A stretch of 64,000 nt of DNA from Nonomuraea indica (GTDB taxonomy: Bacteria; Actinomycetota; Actinomycetes; Streptosporangiales; Streptosporangiaceae): NCBI RefSeq assembly GCF_002850745.1, contig NZ_PJOK01000064.1, positions 113,873 to 177,872 on the forward strand. Direction: 5' to 3'. The position numbers were made by a program, and so were the translations under genes. The notes beneath the pieces were generated by a model. It was given only the letters and a program-made list of their open reading frames with translations. It did not search any database and was not told the DNA's origin. Positions 33,087-42,425 of this stretch are shown in pieces (the stretch's first letter is position 1; the number at the start of each line of letters is the position of its first letter).

Positions 33087-33147
33087 GGTCGCACAGAGCG
33101 CATCACGCCGACCGACCGTTCGCCGATCGCTGGAACGCCGGAGTGAA

Positions 33148-33175
33148 GGCCTTCGGGCAGGGCTGCCCGAAGGCC
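33148..33175 (-). terminator. strong hairpin after the methyltransferase
   Basis: Perfect 13-bp stem GGCCTTCGGGCAG / CTGCCCGAAGGCC with a two-base spacer, between the end of the methyltransferase (33201) and the start of the Pr6Pr gene. No U-tract, but such stems terminate well in actinobacteria. Confidence 0.7.
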
Positions 33176-33200
33176 GGCCCCCGGCCGCGATGGCCGCCTT

Positions 33201-34061
33201 CTAGGAGGTGCGGCGTGCGGCCCAGGCAGTGCGTTCGGTGCGCACCGCGAGGTCGTCGCGGCGCAGGATGCTGTGCGGGCCGGCCACGTCGAGCAGCCGG
33301 TCCAGTGCGGCCAGGTCCTCGGCCGAGAGCGCGCCGGCCACGCTGTGGCGCAGCCGCCGCAGGCCGGCGAGGGCGTAGGCGCCGACCGCCTTGCTGCCGG
33401 AACCCGTGACGTTCACGGCGACAGTGCGCTCCCCCTCGACGGCGAACCCCGCCTCGGCCAGCTTCGGCCCCCAGTCGGCGCCGCGGTGGGGGACGCGTTC
33501 GGCGTGGAGCCGGTCGCTCGCCTCGTGGCAACGATCCTCCAGGCCGGGCCGGTCCTCCGGGACGTCCTCGGGCAGGAATCGCGGGAAGCCGGACAGTTCC
33601 ACCACCGCGAACAGGCCGCCGGGGGCCAGCAGGTCGTGAACGCGGCGCAGGACGCGGTCGGGACGGGCTACGTGGTGCATGGAGGCCGATGCCCACACCA
33701 GATCGGGCGTGCCGAGATCGGGCCAGTCGGTCCCGTCGAGATCGGCCTGAACGGTGCGCACGCGCCCCTCCACGCCCCGGGCGCACGCCTTCTCCAGCAG
33801 GCGCTGAAGGTGCGGGGCCGAGACGTCGACCGCCGTGATGCGCGCCTCCGGGAAACGGTCGAGGAGCGTGAAGGTGCCCGCCCCGGTGCCGCACCCGAGA
33901 TCCACGATCTGGCCGGGAGGTTCCTGGACGGGCAGCCACCCGGCGATGGTGGCGGTGTGCTCGGCCAGGACCTCCGCGTCCAGGTCGAGGATCTCCGCCT
34001 GCCCGTCGGCGTGCTGCTCGTGGTGGCCGTGAGAGGAGTTGCATGGGTCTGCGTGAGTCAT
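33201..34061 (-). CDS. class I SAM-dependent methyltransferase
   Basis: 286 residues. Motif I is IVDLGCGTGAGTFTLLDRFP, then ITAVDVSAPHL, VQADLDG and WASASMHHVARPD, with LLAPGGLFAVVEL as motif V. The first 25 residues are His-rich (SSHGHHEQHADGQ), an unusual N-terminal tail that could bind metal. The acceptor-binding part has WGPKLAEAGFAVEGER. ATG 34061 opens the gene; the purine-poor upstream suggests weak initiation. It is followed by a strong terminator. Confidence 0.85.
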   Translation of the reverse strand: MTHADPCNSSHGHHEQHADGQAEILDLDAEVLAEHTATIAGWLPVQEPPGQIVDLGCGTGAGTFTLLDRFPEARITAVDVSAPHLQRLLEKACARGVEGRVRTVQADLDGTDWPDLGTPDLVWASASMHHVARPDRVLRRVHDLLAPGGLFAVVELSGFPRFLPEDVPEDRPGLEDRCHEASDRLHAERVPHRGADWGPKLAEAGFAVEGERTVAVNVTGSGSKAVGAYALAGLRRLRHSVAGALSAEDLAALDRLLDVAGPHSILRRDDLAVRTERTAWAARRTS

Positions 34062-34172
34062 GCCGTCACGCTAGGACGATGACGTGCGCGGGGCGCGATC
34101 ACTTCCCGGACCCGCAACCAGATGGCCGCGCGGCATGCCGGACGCGCAAGACGCCCCCATCCGGGCGGGCGG

Positions 34173-34766
34173 TCAGGTACGCGAGCCGTCCGATTCGCCG
34201 GTGCCGCCGGCGCGCTGATGACCGCGACGGGCGTCGCGGTCGAAGATGCCCAGGATCTCGCAGGGACCCCCCTCGGCCCCGATGGCGTGCGGCAGCATCG
34301 TGGGGAACTCGGCGGCCTGGTTCGTCTCGACGCGCAAGCGCCGGTGGCCCAGCAGGAGGATCGCCGTTCCGGACAGGACCACGAGCCATTCGCGACCCGG
34401 GTGGGCGCGCATCCGCGCGGGATTGTCCGGGGGCGGCCCGGTCATCCGCTGACGCACGACGGTCATACCGGGGTCGCTCTTGACGGGCCAGCGCATCAAC
34501 CCGTGCGCACCGTCGATCACGGGGCTGGTGACGACATCGTCGGAGGCGGTCTCCACCAGTTGGTCCAGGGAGGTGTCCAGGGCTCGGGCGAGGGTCACCA
34601 ACTGGTCCAACGCGAGACGGCGCCGGCCGTTCTCGATACGGGAGAGCGTGGACGGACTGACCCGGGCGCGGATCGCCAGCTCCTCCAGGGACCAGCCCTG
34701 CGCCACCCGGAGGGCACGGATGCGTCTGCGTACGAGACCGTCGAGGTCTCCATCGTCTTGCGTCAC
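34173..34766 (-). CDS. XRE-family regulator with C-terminal cupin
   Basis: 197 residues from GTG 34766. The HTH is RRRIRALRVAQGWSLEELAI with ARVSPSTLSRIENGRRRLAL; the C-terminal domain is a cupin (GREWLVVLSGTAILLLG, RVETNQAAEFPTMLPHAIGA). This layout is typical of regulators that sense small molecules or peroxide and control a neighbouring gene. The longer frame from 34850 adds a non-conserved N-terminus. Likely target is the adjacent hydrolase or methyltransferase gene; not shown by sequence. Confidence 0.8.
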   Translation of the reverse strand: MTQDDGDLDGLVRRRIRALRVAQGWSLEELAIRARVSPSTLSRIENGRRRLALDQLVTLARALDTSLDQLVETASDDVVTSPVIDGAHGLMRWPVKSDPGMTVVRQRMTGPPPDNPARMRAHPGREWLVVLSGTAILLLGHRRLRVETNQAAEFPTMLPHAIGAEGGPCEILGIFDRDARRGHQRAGGTGESDGSRT

Positions 34767-34865
34767 AAGCACTACCGTATGCCCCTCGCGCAAGGTCCAG
34801 GACTGTCCGGCGTCGAGGCCGGCGACCAGAGCAGCCGATGCGAGTGCCATGAGCCGACGCCACGG

Positions 34866-36065
34866 TCACCCGGCTGCGGCTCGTCTTTCCCTTGATCTCA
34901 CCCAGGCGGTGAAGCCCTCGATCGCGTCGATGACGGCCTCGAAGCGGACAGAGTGGTACAGGTCGAAGGCGTGGTTACCGCCGCGCAGCTCGGCGTAGAC
35001 GACGGGGGCGGCCGAGGCCTGACGCAGCCGGTCGGCGAAGTGCCGGGCATCCGCCACAGGCACCAGCGGGTCCAGATCGCCGTGGGCCACGAGGAACGGC
35101 GGCGCGTCCGGTGTGATGTGGGCCAGCGGCGAGGAATCGGGGCCCTGGCCGAAGTAGGCGCCGTACCAGCCGTTCAAGTAGATGGCGCCGGTCACGGAGG
35201 TGTCGGCGTCCTCGAAGCCCGGCTGGAAGGCGGGGTCGTTCTGGGTGAGCGCGGCCAGTGCCGCCATGTGCCCGCCCGCCGAACTGCCCGCGACGAACAG
35301 CGTCGACGGGTCGGCGCCGTACTCGTGGGCGTGCTCGCGCACCCAGGCGATGACCTTCTTGAGGTCGATCAGGTGGTCCGGGTGCCGGGCCTGCGGCCGG
35401 AGCCGGTAGTTGGCGCTGACGCACACCCATCCCTGGCGGGCGAGGTGGTGGAGCAGGGGAAGCGACTGGCTGTTCTTGCGGCCGCCGGAGTAGCCGCCGC
35501 CGTGCAGGTGGATCATCACGGGGGCGCCGGAGGGGCGCGAACGGTGGTGGTAGAGGTCGAGCAGGTTGCGGCGGCCTGCGTCGCCGTAGGCCAGATCGGG
35601 CACGCGCCGGACGTCCAGGCGGCGCCGGAAAATCGGCATGAGCAGGATGCGGACCCAGGGGGGACGGCGCCGCAGCCCACCTCCAAGGTCGGCGTCGATG
35701 GCGGCGCGCCACCCCGCGCCCAGCCCGGAGTCCATCGCGCGCTCGATCCTGGCCCGCTCGCCCAGCGCGCGGTAGGCGATGAACGCGAGCCCGAGCACGG
35801 TCACGGCGGCCAGGGCGACTACCGCCCAGCTGCCCGCCGAGTCGATGTCACCGTCGGCGAACGCCAGCGCCGTCGGAAGCAGCAGCATCCAGAAGAAGAC
35901 CGCGAACGGCAGCTCGTTGGCGGCCAGGCCGAAGTAGTAGCTCGGGCGGCCGAGCGGGCGTGAGAACGGCACCGGCCGCAGCGCGAACAGCGTACCGATC
36001 GCGGCGAGCGCCACGGTGAACAGATACCCGAAGGGCACAGAACCTCCAAAGATCGCAATCTGCAC
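34866..36065 (-). CDS. membrane-anchored alpha/beta hydrolase of the HSL (esterase/lipase) type
   Basis: 399 residues. The N-terminal 140 residues contain four membrane helices (VALAAIGTLFALRPVPFS, PFAVFFWMLLLPTALAFADG, VVALAAVTVLGLAFIAYR). The catalytic domain begins near 165 and shows HLHGGGYSGGRKNS (oxyanion), FVAGSSAGGHMAALAAL (nucleophile Ser), HGDLDPLVPVAD (acid) and GGNHAFDLYHS (His), the HSL family signature. It probably hydrolyses esters at the membrane. ATG 36065 has little Shine-Dalgarno. It diverges from the two-component system at 36234 by 168 bp. Confidence 0.85.
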   Translation of the reverse strand: MQIAIFGGSVPFGYLFTVALAAIGTLFALRPVPFSRPLGRPSYYFGLAANELPFAVFFWMLLLPTALAFADGDIDSAGSWAVVALAAVTVLGLAFIAYRALGERARIERAMDSGLGAGWRAAIDADLGGGLRRRPPWVRILLMPIFRRRLDVRRVPDLAYGDAGRRNLLDLYHHRSRPSGAPVMIHLHGGGYSGGRKNSQSLPLLHHLARQGWVCVSANYRLRPQARHPDHLIDLKKVIAWVREHAHEYGADPSTLFVAGSSAGGHMAALAALTQNDPAFQPGFEDADTSVTGAIYLNGWYGAYFGQGPDSSPLAHITPDAPPFLVAHGDLDPLVPVADARHFADRLRQASAAPVVYAELRGGNHAFDLYHSVRFEAVIDAIEGFTAWVRSRERRAAAG

Positions 36066-36233
36066 GAGGGCATGCCCGCCCGCGTCAGAGTCGCCGGTGC
36101 ACGTCCGGCAGCCTTGCCCGGCCAGGCGGGTTGCCGCATCGGGCTCGTGGTCGCGCTCCGTCCTTCCGAGGTGGGGTCAGGGTCCTCCTTTGGTAGGTGA
36201 CGGCCGCGCCGTGGCGGCCACTAGCCTGAGCCG

Positions 36234-37358
36234 GTGAGTGAGAGGCGATCCCCCGGGCCCACGAGCGTGATGATCGTGATGCTCGGAGTGGGCGCCCTGA
36301 CCTCGGTGACACTGTGGGGGCAGTCCGGCGGACCCTTCGTGGGGCTGGACGTCGTCATCGCGCTGGTGAGCCTCGTCGCGACACTCGCCCAGCTGTGGTG
36401 GCCGGTCCCCGGGGCGCTCGCCGCCACGCTCCTCGCGGCGATCTCCCCGGCGGCGACGCCCGCGGCGACGATGGGGGCGCTGCAGGCCGCCCAGCGCGGA
36501 CGGTTCGGCGTCGCTGTCGCTGTGGCGGCGGCGGGCGTCACGGCTCACCTGCTCCAGGCGCTGTGGAGGCCGAACTCCGGCCTCTCCTTGGGATGGTGGC
36601 TGCTGCTGATCTTCACCTCGTACGGCGCCCTGCTCGGCTGGGGCGCGCTGGCCCGTTCCCGCCGAGCCCTGCTCATCTCGTTGCGCGAGCGCGCCCGCCG
36701 CGCCGAGACCGAGCAGGGCCGCCGGATCGCCGAGGCGCGCATGGCCGAGCGTCGCAAGCTCGCCCGGGAGATGCACGACGTGCTGGCCCACCGCCTGTCG
36801 TTGGTGGCCACACACGCCGGGGCACTGGAATACCGCCCGGACTCCTCCCCCGACCAGCTCGCCCTGGCCGCCGGGGTGGTCCGCTCCGGAGTGCACCAGG
36901 CGCTGGAGGAGCTGCGCCAGGTGATCGGCCTGCTCCACGAGGACAACGACCTCCTGGACGAGCGCGGACCGTGGCCCACGCTGGCCGACCTGCCGCGCCT
37001 GGTCGCCGAGGCACGCCAGGCCGGCCAGGACGTACGCGTCAGCGACGAGCTCCCCGACGCCGTCCCGCCCACCACCGGGCGGACCGGCTACCGCGTCGTT
37101 CAGGAAGGACTCACCAACGCCCGCAAGCACGCCCCCGGCCAGCCGGTGGACGTGCACCTGCGCGGTGCTCCCGGCACGTCCCTGCTGATCACCATCACCA
37201 ACCCGATCCCGCCGCCGGGCGGGGCACCGACCGCTCCCAGCAGCGGAGTCGGACTGGTCGGGCTCACCGAGCGAGTACGGCTCGACGGAGGACAACTGGA
37301 CCACCACAGCGGCGACGGACGGTTCCGGCTCCACGCCCGGCTACCATGGCCGGCGTGA
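36234..37358 (+). CDS. sensor histidine kinase (NarL/LuxR-system type)
   Basis: 374 residues from GTG 36234. Five membrane helices fill residues 10-145 without a large external domain. The HisKA_3 box is KLAREMHDVLAHRLSLVA (H181), and the ATPase domain shows RVVQEGLTNARKHAPG (N box), then SSGVGLVGLTERVRLDGG (G boxes). Its membrane segment is the likely sensor, so it may sense membrane state, like DesK or LiaS types. It overlaps the response-regulator gene, and is the usual sensor-regulator operon. Confidence 0.9.
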   Translation: MSERRSPGPTSVMIVMLGVGALTSVTLWGQSGGPFVGLDVVIALVSLVATLAQLWWPVPGALAATLLAAISPAATPAATMGALQAAQRGRFGVAVAVAAAGVTAHLLQALWRPNSGLSLGWWLLLIFTSYGALLGWGALARSRRALLISLRERARRAETEQGRRIAEARMAERRKLAREMHDVLAHRLSLVATHAGALEYRPDSSPDQLALAAGVVRSGVHQALEELRQVIGLLHEDNDLLDERGPWPTLADLPRLVAEARQAGQDVRVSDELPDAVPPTTGRTGYRVVQEGLTNARKHAPGQPVDVHLRGAPGTSLLITITNPIPPPGGAPTAPSSGVGLVGLTERVRLDGGQLDHHSGDGRFRLHARLPWPA

Positions 37359-37999
37359 TCCGCGTGCTCCTGGTGGACGACGACGCCCTGGTCCGTGCCG
37401 GACTGTCGATGATGCTCGACGGAGCCGCCGGCATCACCGTCGTCGCCGAGGCGGCCGACGGCCAGGAGGCCATCACCGCCACCGACGCCCACGCCCCGGA
37501 CATCGTCCTGATGGACCTGCGCATGCCCCGCGTGGACGGCATCACCGCAACCCGTCGGCTGCGGGCCCGCACCCACCCGCCGGAGGTCATCGTGCTGACC
37601 ACCTTCGACACCGACGAGAACATCGTGCACGCGCTACGTGCCGGCGCCAGTGGGTTCCTGCTCAAGGACACCCCGCCGGCGCGGATCGTCGAAGCCGTCA
37701 CCCGGGTCGCCGCGGGAGACCCGATCCTGTCCCCGCGCATCACCCGGCGCCTGATGGAACGCACAGTCACCCAGGCCGGGGCCTATGAGCGGGCTCGTGC
37801 CGCGCTGGCCACCCTCACCCCGCGCGAACACGAGGTGGCCGTGGCGATCGCTCAAGGCAGGACGAACGCGGACATCGCCACGGAGCTGACCATGGGCATC
37901 ACGACCGCGAAAGCCCACGTGTCCAGCATCCTGACCAAGCTCGGCCTGGACAACCGCACTCAGATCGCGCTCCTCGCCCACGACGCGGGCCTGTCCTGA
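37346..37999 (+). CDS. NarL/LuxR-family response regulator
   Basis: 217 residues from ATG 37346 (GTG 37355 would give a GTGA overlap with the kinase stop). Receiver: VLLVDDDALVRAGL, phospho-acceptor D57 in DIVLMDLRMPRVDG, and the Lys in FLLKDTPP. The LuxR HTH is LTPREHEVAVAIAQGRTNAD and MGITTAKAHVSSILTKLG. It pairs with the kinase directly upstream. Targets are unknown; the divergent membrane hydrolase is a candidate. Confidence 0.92.
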   Translation: MAGVIRVLLVDDDALVRAGLSMMLDGAAGITVVAEAADGQEAITATDAHAPDIVLMDLRMPRVDGITATRRLRARTHPPEVIVLTTFDTDENIVHALRAGASGFLLKDTPPARIVEAVTRVAAGDPILSPRITRRLMERTVTQAGAYERARAALATLTPREHEVAVAIAQGRTNADIATELTMGITTAKAHVSSILTKLGLDNRTQIALLAHDAGLS

Positions 38000-38223
38000 C
38001 CACCTGTGCCCACGGGAACCGGCCGACAGCAGCGACCGGGCCCGCGCCTGCACCGACGAGCTCCGCCACCGGGGTCACGTCGCCCACTCCATGATCCGCA
38101 ACCTCACCGCGGCCGAACCGAGCCCCGCACCGAACCTGGACGACCTCATGGACTCCGCGCCGTGGAGGCCGAGGCTCGCCATGGCGAGCGCCGGTCGGAT
38201 CGCCGGCACGACCTGGGCGGCGT
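38000..38223. other. gap without a recognisable gene
   Basis: 224 bp. A short plus-strand frame (around 38091) with residues like HVAHSMIRNLTAAEPS is open but matches nothing I recognise. It may be a remnant or a spacer between the response regulator and LysR genes. Confidence 0.4.
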
Positions 38224-39141
38224 TCAGGCGTCGGTGGTCCTGGGCCCGTCATCGCGATGCCGGGCCTTCACGGTGTCCAGAGCGATCATGAAGCGGGTGA
38301 GGAGCGGGTTCGTGTTCCCGGCCAGCCAGACAAGGTGCAAGGTGGTGGCGGTACCCGCGAGTCGTCGAGGTGTCACCCCCTCCCGATGCAGCACCCGATA
38401 GGAGTCGGCCATCACGGCCGCGCCGAAACCCGCGGCGACGAGCGCGAGGATCGTCTGGACGCTCCGGCCTCGTGCGCCGACGCGCGGCACGATTCCGGCG
38501 TGGTGGCACAACGAGGTGATCTCGTCGTGCGCGTGGGGTGCGGACTCCCGTGGCCACAGCACCAAGGGGATCTCACCGAGCACGGACACCGGCGCCGGCT
38601 CGCGGGTCCTGGCGAAGGGGTGCCCGGCCGGCAGGAAGATTGTCAACGACTCGCGTGCGCAGACCCGTGTGGCGAGACGGGCGTCGCGGACCGGCAGCCG
38701 CTGCACCGCCACGTCAAGGCTGCCGTCCAGGATGCCGGCCGACATCTCGGCGTCGTCGAACAGTTCCACCAGGGTCAGCTCGATGTCGGGGAATTCCACC
38801 CGCAGCCGCCCGAGAGCGGCGCCCAGCACACCGTTGATACCTGATCCGGCGAACCCCACCGTCAGGCGGCCGGTCTTGCCCTCGGCGGCCAGCCGTACGT
38901 CGTTGAGAGCGGCTTCCGCGTCGGCCAGCATCTGCACGGCACGCCGGATCAGCACCTCCCCGGCAGGGGTGGGAACGAGTCCGCGGCCGGCGCGCGTGAA
39001 CAGTTCGGCCCCCAGGCGTCGTTCGAGCTCACCCAGCTGCCGGCTCAGAGTCGGCTGGGTGAGCCGCAGGCGGCGAGCGGCTCCGCTGATGGATCCCTCT
39101 TCGGCGATCGCCACCACGTAACCCAGCAGTCGTAGATCCAT
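38224..39141 (-). CDS. LysR-family transcriptional regulator
   Basis: 305 residues. HTH: YVVAIAEEGSISGAARRLRL with TQPTLSRQLGELERRLGAEL; the two-lobed periplasmic-binding-like effector domain follows (TVGFAGSGINGVLGAALGRL, LDVAVQRLPVRDARLATR, VSVLGEIPLVLWP). It is divergent from the racemase/meta-pathway operon with 87 bp between, the classic layout for a LysR activator of a catabolic operon. Effector is probably a pathway intermediate. Confidence 0.9.
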   Translation of the reverse strand: MDLRLLGYVVAIAEEGSISGAARRLRLTQPTLSRQLGELERRLGAELFTRAGRGLVPTPAGEVLIRRAVQMLADAEAALNDVRLAAEGKTGRLTVGFAGSGINGVLGAALGRLRVEFPDIELTLVELFDDAEMSAGILDGSLDVAVQRLPVRDARLATRVCARESLTIFLPAGHPFARTREPAPVSVLGEIPLVLWPRESAPHAHDEITSLCHHAGIVPRVGARGRSVQTILALVAAGFGAAVMADSYRVLHREGVTPRRLAGTATTLHLVWLAGNTNPLLTRFMIALDTVKARHRDDGPRTTDA

Positions 39142-39153
39142 CTATGCCTCCAC

Positions 39154-39180
39154 GGCATGACTGCCATATCGATCGATGCC
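39154..39180. promoter_or_regulatory. candidate LysR binding region
   Basis: GGCAT (39154-39158) and ATGCC (39176-39180) form an inverted repeat around an AT-rich ATATCGATCGAT. It sits between lysR and the catabolic operon, where a LysR recognition site is expected. Confidence 0.45.
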
Positions 39181-39228
39181 TCAGAGTAGGCGCCTGGGTA
39201 CGACCCGGTAAAGAATGAGGTCGTCCCA

Positions 39229-39975
39229 ATGTTCGGAGATGCCGGAGACGTCGTGAAACACCTCGGAGTTCTCGCTCACAGCACGGGAGGAGCCGCCCTC
39301 TGCTTCCTCACCTATTGCGAGGAGGGATTCCGCCGGACAGGTCGCAACGAGCATCCCGACGTCACCCTGGACTACATCGCCTTCGGGTACAGCATGCCTG
39401 CCTGGGACGCGGGGGATCACGCGAGCGTCCGGGCCACCCTGGCCACCAGCGCGCAGCGACTCGCCCGAGCCGGCGCCGACTTCTTCGTATGCCCGGACAA
39501 CACCGCCCACCTGGCTCTGGAGGTGCCGGGAGCGGACCTCCCACTGCCGGGCCTGCACATCGCCGAGGTCGTCGCGGACCAGGCCGCCGCCGAGGGGCGC
39601 ACCCGCGTCGGCGTGCTGGGCACCAGGTACACGATGGACGGCCCGCTGTACCCGCGGGCCCTCGCCGCCCGCGGGATCACGGCGGAGTTGCCGGACGCGA
39701 GCGACCGGCAACTCGTCAACGAAATCATTTTCAAGGAACTGGTGAACGGCGTGATCAGCGATGCGTCGCGCCAGGAGTACCTCCGTGTCATCGAACGGCT
39801 TGCCGACCGGGGCTGTGACGCCGTCGCCCTTGTGTGCACCGAGATCCCCCTGCTGATCACGCCAGAGGTCTCCCACCTGCCGACGCTGGACTCCACCCGG
39901 CTGCTGGCGCGTGCGGCCTACGAGGTCGCTGTCGGCGAGCGGGCGATGCCCGACTGGCGGGGCGGCCCTCGATGA
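39229..39975 (+). CDS. Asp/Glu racemase-superfamily protein
   Basis: 248 residues (GTG 39253, with GGAG upstream, is an equally plausible start). The two catalytic Cys are in DFFVCPDNTAHLALE and VALVCTEIPLL. The strand-helix pattern RVGVLGTRYTMDGPLYPRAL is that of aspartate/glutamate racemases, and maleate isomerases share this fold. As the first gene of the operon, it may isomerise a dicarboxylate or amino acid that feeds the pathway. Its stop overlaps the RidA gene (ATGA). Confidence 0.82.
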   Translation: MFGDAGDVVKHLGVLAHSTGGAALCFLTYCEEGFRRTGRNEHPDVTLDYIAFGYSMPAWDAGDHASVRATLATSAQRLARAGADFFVCPDNTAHLALEVPGADLPLPGLHIAEVVADQAAAEGRTRVGVLGTRYTMDGPLYPRALAARGITAELPDASDRQLVNEIIFKELVNGVISDASRQEYLRVIERLADRGCDAVALVCTEIPLLITPEVSHLPTLDSTRLLARAAYEVAVGERAMPDWRGGPR

Positions 39976-40481
39976 GCTCAGGACGCCACGGAACGGATCG
40001 CGCAATGCCGGATCCCCATCAGCGGCTCCGGGAACTGGGGCTGGTGTTGCCGCAGGTCGTCCCGCCAGTCGCGACCTATGTGCCGGCTGTACGCAGCGGT
40101 GACCACATCCACGTGTCGGGCCAGGTGCCACTGCGCGAGGGACGGTTGATCGCGGCTGGCCGGCTCGGTGACACAGTCGGCGTGGAACTCGGGTACGAGT
40201 GCGCGCGTCAGTGCGCCCTCAACTCGCTGGCGGCCCTGCAGGCGGAGGCCGGCGACCTGGCGGAGGTGGCCCGCGTGGTCAAGGCCCTGGTGTTCGTCGC
40301 GTCGACGACCGACTTCACCGGGCACCCACAGGTCGGCGATGGGGCGTCGGACCTGCTCTGCGAACTTTTCGGCGATGCCGGACGGCATGCCCGCTCGGCC
40401 GTCGGGGTGTCGTCGCTGCCCCTGAACGCACCCGTCGAACTGGAACTCCTGGTCGAGCTTCGCCGACCGGCTCGCGGCTGA
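39972..40481 (+). CDS. RidA/YjgF-family protein, possible 2-aminomuconate deaminase
   Basis: 169 residues. RidA core: SGDHIHVSGQVPLREGRLIA, ECARQCALNSLAALQAEAG and VARVVKALVFVASTTDFTGH, with the C-terminal SSLPLNAPVELELLVEL. In 2-aminophenol and nitrobenzene pathways the 2-aminomuconate deaminase belongs to this family, and it is encoded with the same hydratase, aldolase and acetaldehyde dehydrogenase found here. Start ATG 39972 overlaps the racemase stop; a second Met at 40005 could also be used. A general imine deaminase remains possible. Confidence 0.75.
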   Translation: MSSGRHGTDRAMPDPHQRLRELGLVLPQVVPPVATYVPAVRSGDHIHVSGQVPLREGRLIAAGRLGDTVGVELGYECARQCALNSLAALQAEAGDLAEVARVVKALVFVASTTDFTGHPQVGDGASDLLCELFGDAGRHARSAVGVSSLPLNAPVELELLVELRRPARG

Positions 40482-40548
40482 GTCCGCGTATCCCTGGGCC
40501 CCCCGCCCCGCGGGAGGGCGCCATCTTTCGGCAACAAGGAGGGCGCGC

Positions 40549-41424
40549 ATGCCCGCGAAAGTCCCGGCGGCGATCGTCGGTTCAGGCAACATCGGAACGG
40601 ATCTGCTCTACAAGCTACGCCGGTCCGAGCTCATCGATCCGCAGTTCATGATCGGCATCGATCCTGGCAGCGAGGGGCTGCGGCGGGCCGAGGACCTCGG
40701 CGTCGAGGTGTCCGCGGAGGGCGTTGACTGGCTGCTCGGGCGGTCGGACCTGCCCTCACTGATCTTCGAGGCGACCTCGGCGACGGTGCACGCCGCGGCC
40801 GCGCCGCGCTACGCGGCTGCGGGGATCATCGCCATCGACCTGACTCCCGCGTCGGTCGGCCCCTGGGTCGTGCCCGCCGTCAACCTCGACGACCATCTGC
40901 AGGCACCCAACCTCAACATGGTCAGTTGCGCGGGACAGGCCACCATCCCCCTGCTGTACGCAATCGACCAGGTTGCCGACGTCTCCTACGGCGAGATCGT
41001 CGCGACCATCGCGAGTGCCAGTGCCGGTCCGGGCACCCGGTCGAACCTCAGCGAGTTCAGCGAGAAGACCGCACAAGCCCTGGTCTCGGTCGCGGGGGTG
41101 GACGAGGCCAAGGCGTTCTCACTGATCAATCCAGCCGAGCCGCCCATGGTCATGCGCGACACCGTGTACGCGAAGGTCCGCCGCAATGACGCCGGCCGGA
41201 TCGAGCACGCCGTGCGAGAGATGGTGGAGAAGGTTCGGCGCTACGTGCCCGGATACCGGCTGCGACTCGTGGAAGTCGATGGCGACCTGGTGACCGTCAT
41301 GGTGCAGGTGCAGGGCGCCGGTGACTTCCTTCCCGCGTACGCGGGCAATCTCGACATTATCACCGCCGCCGCGGTCGCCGTCGCCGAACGGATCGCGGCG
41401 AAGACCCTGGGAGCCGCTCGATGA
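40549..41424 (+). CDS. acetaldehyde dehydrogenase (acylating)
   Basis: 291 residues of the DmpF/BphJ/MhpF family. Rossmann start AAIVGSGNIGTDLLYKLRR, catalytic Cys in LNMVSCAGQATIPLLYAI, followed by YGEIVATIASASAGPGTRSN and the C-terminal LDIITAAAVAVAERIA. It converts acetaldehyde, NAD+ and CoA to acetyl-CoA and works in a channelled complex with the aldolase. AGGAGG precedes ATG 40549. Its stop overlaps the aldolase start (ATGA), as in other meta-pathway operons. Confidence 0.93.
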   Translation: MPAKVPAAIVGSGNIGTDLLYKLRRSELIDPQFMIGIDPGSEGLRRAEDLGVEVSAEGVDWLLGRSDLPSLIFEATSATVHAAAAPRYAAAGIIAIDLTPASVGPWVVPAVNLDDHLQAPNLNMVSCAGQATIPLLYAIDQVADVSYGEIVATIASASAGPGTRSNLSEFSEKTAQALVSVAGVDEAKAFSLINPAEPPMVMRDTVYAKVRRNDAGRIEHAVREMVEKVRRYVPGYRLRLVEVDGDLVTVMVQVQGAGDFLPAYAGNLDIITAAAVAVAERIAAKTLGAAR

Positions 41425-42425
41425 TCACCCTTGTGGACACCAGTCTGCGTGACGGCATGAGCAGCGTCTCGCACCAGTTCACCCCGGAACAGGTCGGCGC
41501 CGTGGCGGCAGGCCTCGACCGGGCGGGGGTCCGGGTCATCGAGGTCGCCCACGGCATCGGCATCGGCGCCTCCTCGATTCAGTACGGATTCGCCGCCGCG
41601 ACGGACGCCGAGTACGTACAGGCAGCCGTCGCCGCGGTGGACAGAGCGGACATCGCCGTGCTGTACGTGCCGGGGATCTCCACCCTCACGGCCCTGGACG
41701 CCGTCCGCGAGGCGGGGGGGTCCACGGTACGAATCGCCACGCACTGCACCGAAGCAGACTGCGCCGAGCAGCCGATCCGCCACGCCCGCGAACGCGGCAT
41801 GCGCGTGATGAGCTTCCTGATGATGAGCCACAAGCTGGAACCTGCGGCACTCGCCGAGCAGGCCGCCACACTCGACTCCTACGGCGCGCAGGTGATCTAC
41901 GTTGTCGACTCCGCCGGGGCGCTCGTGCCCGCTTCCGCCGGAGCTCGCGTCGCCGCGCTGCGTGAGGCAGTCCATGCCGACATCGGGTTCCACGCTCACA
42001 ACAACCTGGGGGTGGGTATCGGCAACGCGCTCGCCGCGGTCGAGAACGGTGCGACCTACATCGACGGGTCACTGCGAGGTCTGGGGGCCAGCGCCGGCAA
42101 CGCCCAGACAGAGGTTCTCGCGGCGGCGCTGGAACGAGCCGGTCACGACCCTGGAGCTGACGTCTTCGCACTGATCGAGGTCGCCGAACGCGTCATCGCA
42201 CCATTGATGACCGAGCCCCAGATCGTCGACGAGACAGCGCTCCTGCTCGGCTACGCCGGTCTCTACTCCACCTTCTTCCACCCGGCCAAGCGCGCCGCAG
42301 GCAAGTACGGCGTGCCCGTGCGCGAGCTCCTTGGGGAACTGGGGCGGCGCGATGTCATCGGCGGTCAGGAGGACATGATCATCGACGTCGCGGCGGAGCT
42401 TTCGAGCCGGGCGCGGAGGGCGTAG
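41421..42425 (+). CDS. 4-hydroxy-2-oxovalerate aldolase
   Basis: 334 residues of the DmpG/BphI/MhpE family. DTSLRDGMSSVSHQF at the N-terminus contributes the Arg and Asp of the active site, and GFHAHNNLGVGIGNAL is the HxH metal-binding motif. The C-terminal DVIGGQEDMIIDVA is the communication domain. It splits 4-hydroxy-2-oxovalerate (or 4-hydroxy-2-oxohexanoate) to pyruvate and an aldehyde, which is handed to the acetaldehyde dehydrogenase encoded just upstream. It abuts the hydratase start. Confidence 0.93.
   Translation: MITLVDTSLRDGMSSVSHQFTPEQVGAVAAGLDRAGVRVIEVAHGIGIGASSIQYGFAAATDAEYVQAAVAAVDRADIAVLYVPGISTLTALDAVREAGGSTVRIATHCTEADCAEQPIRHARERGMRVMSFLMMSHKLEPAALAEQAATLDSYGAQVIYVVDSAGALVPASAGARVAALREAVHADIGFHAHNNLGVGIGNALAAVENGATYIDGSLRGLGASAGNAQTEVLAAALERAGHDPGADVFALIEVAERVIAPLMTEPQIVDETALLLGYAGLYSTFFHPAKRAAGKYGVPVRELLGELGRRDVIGGQEDMIIDVAAELSSRARRA

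Noticed and set aside
38000..38223. A small protein from ATG 38091.
   Set aside because: No Shine-Dalgarno, no homology, and it runs antisense over the LysR 3' end.
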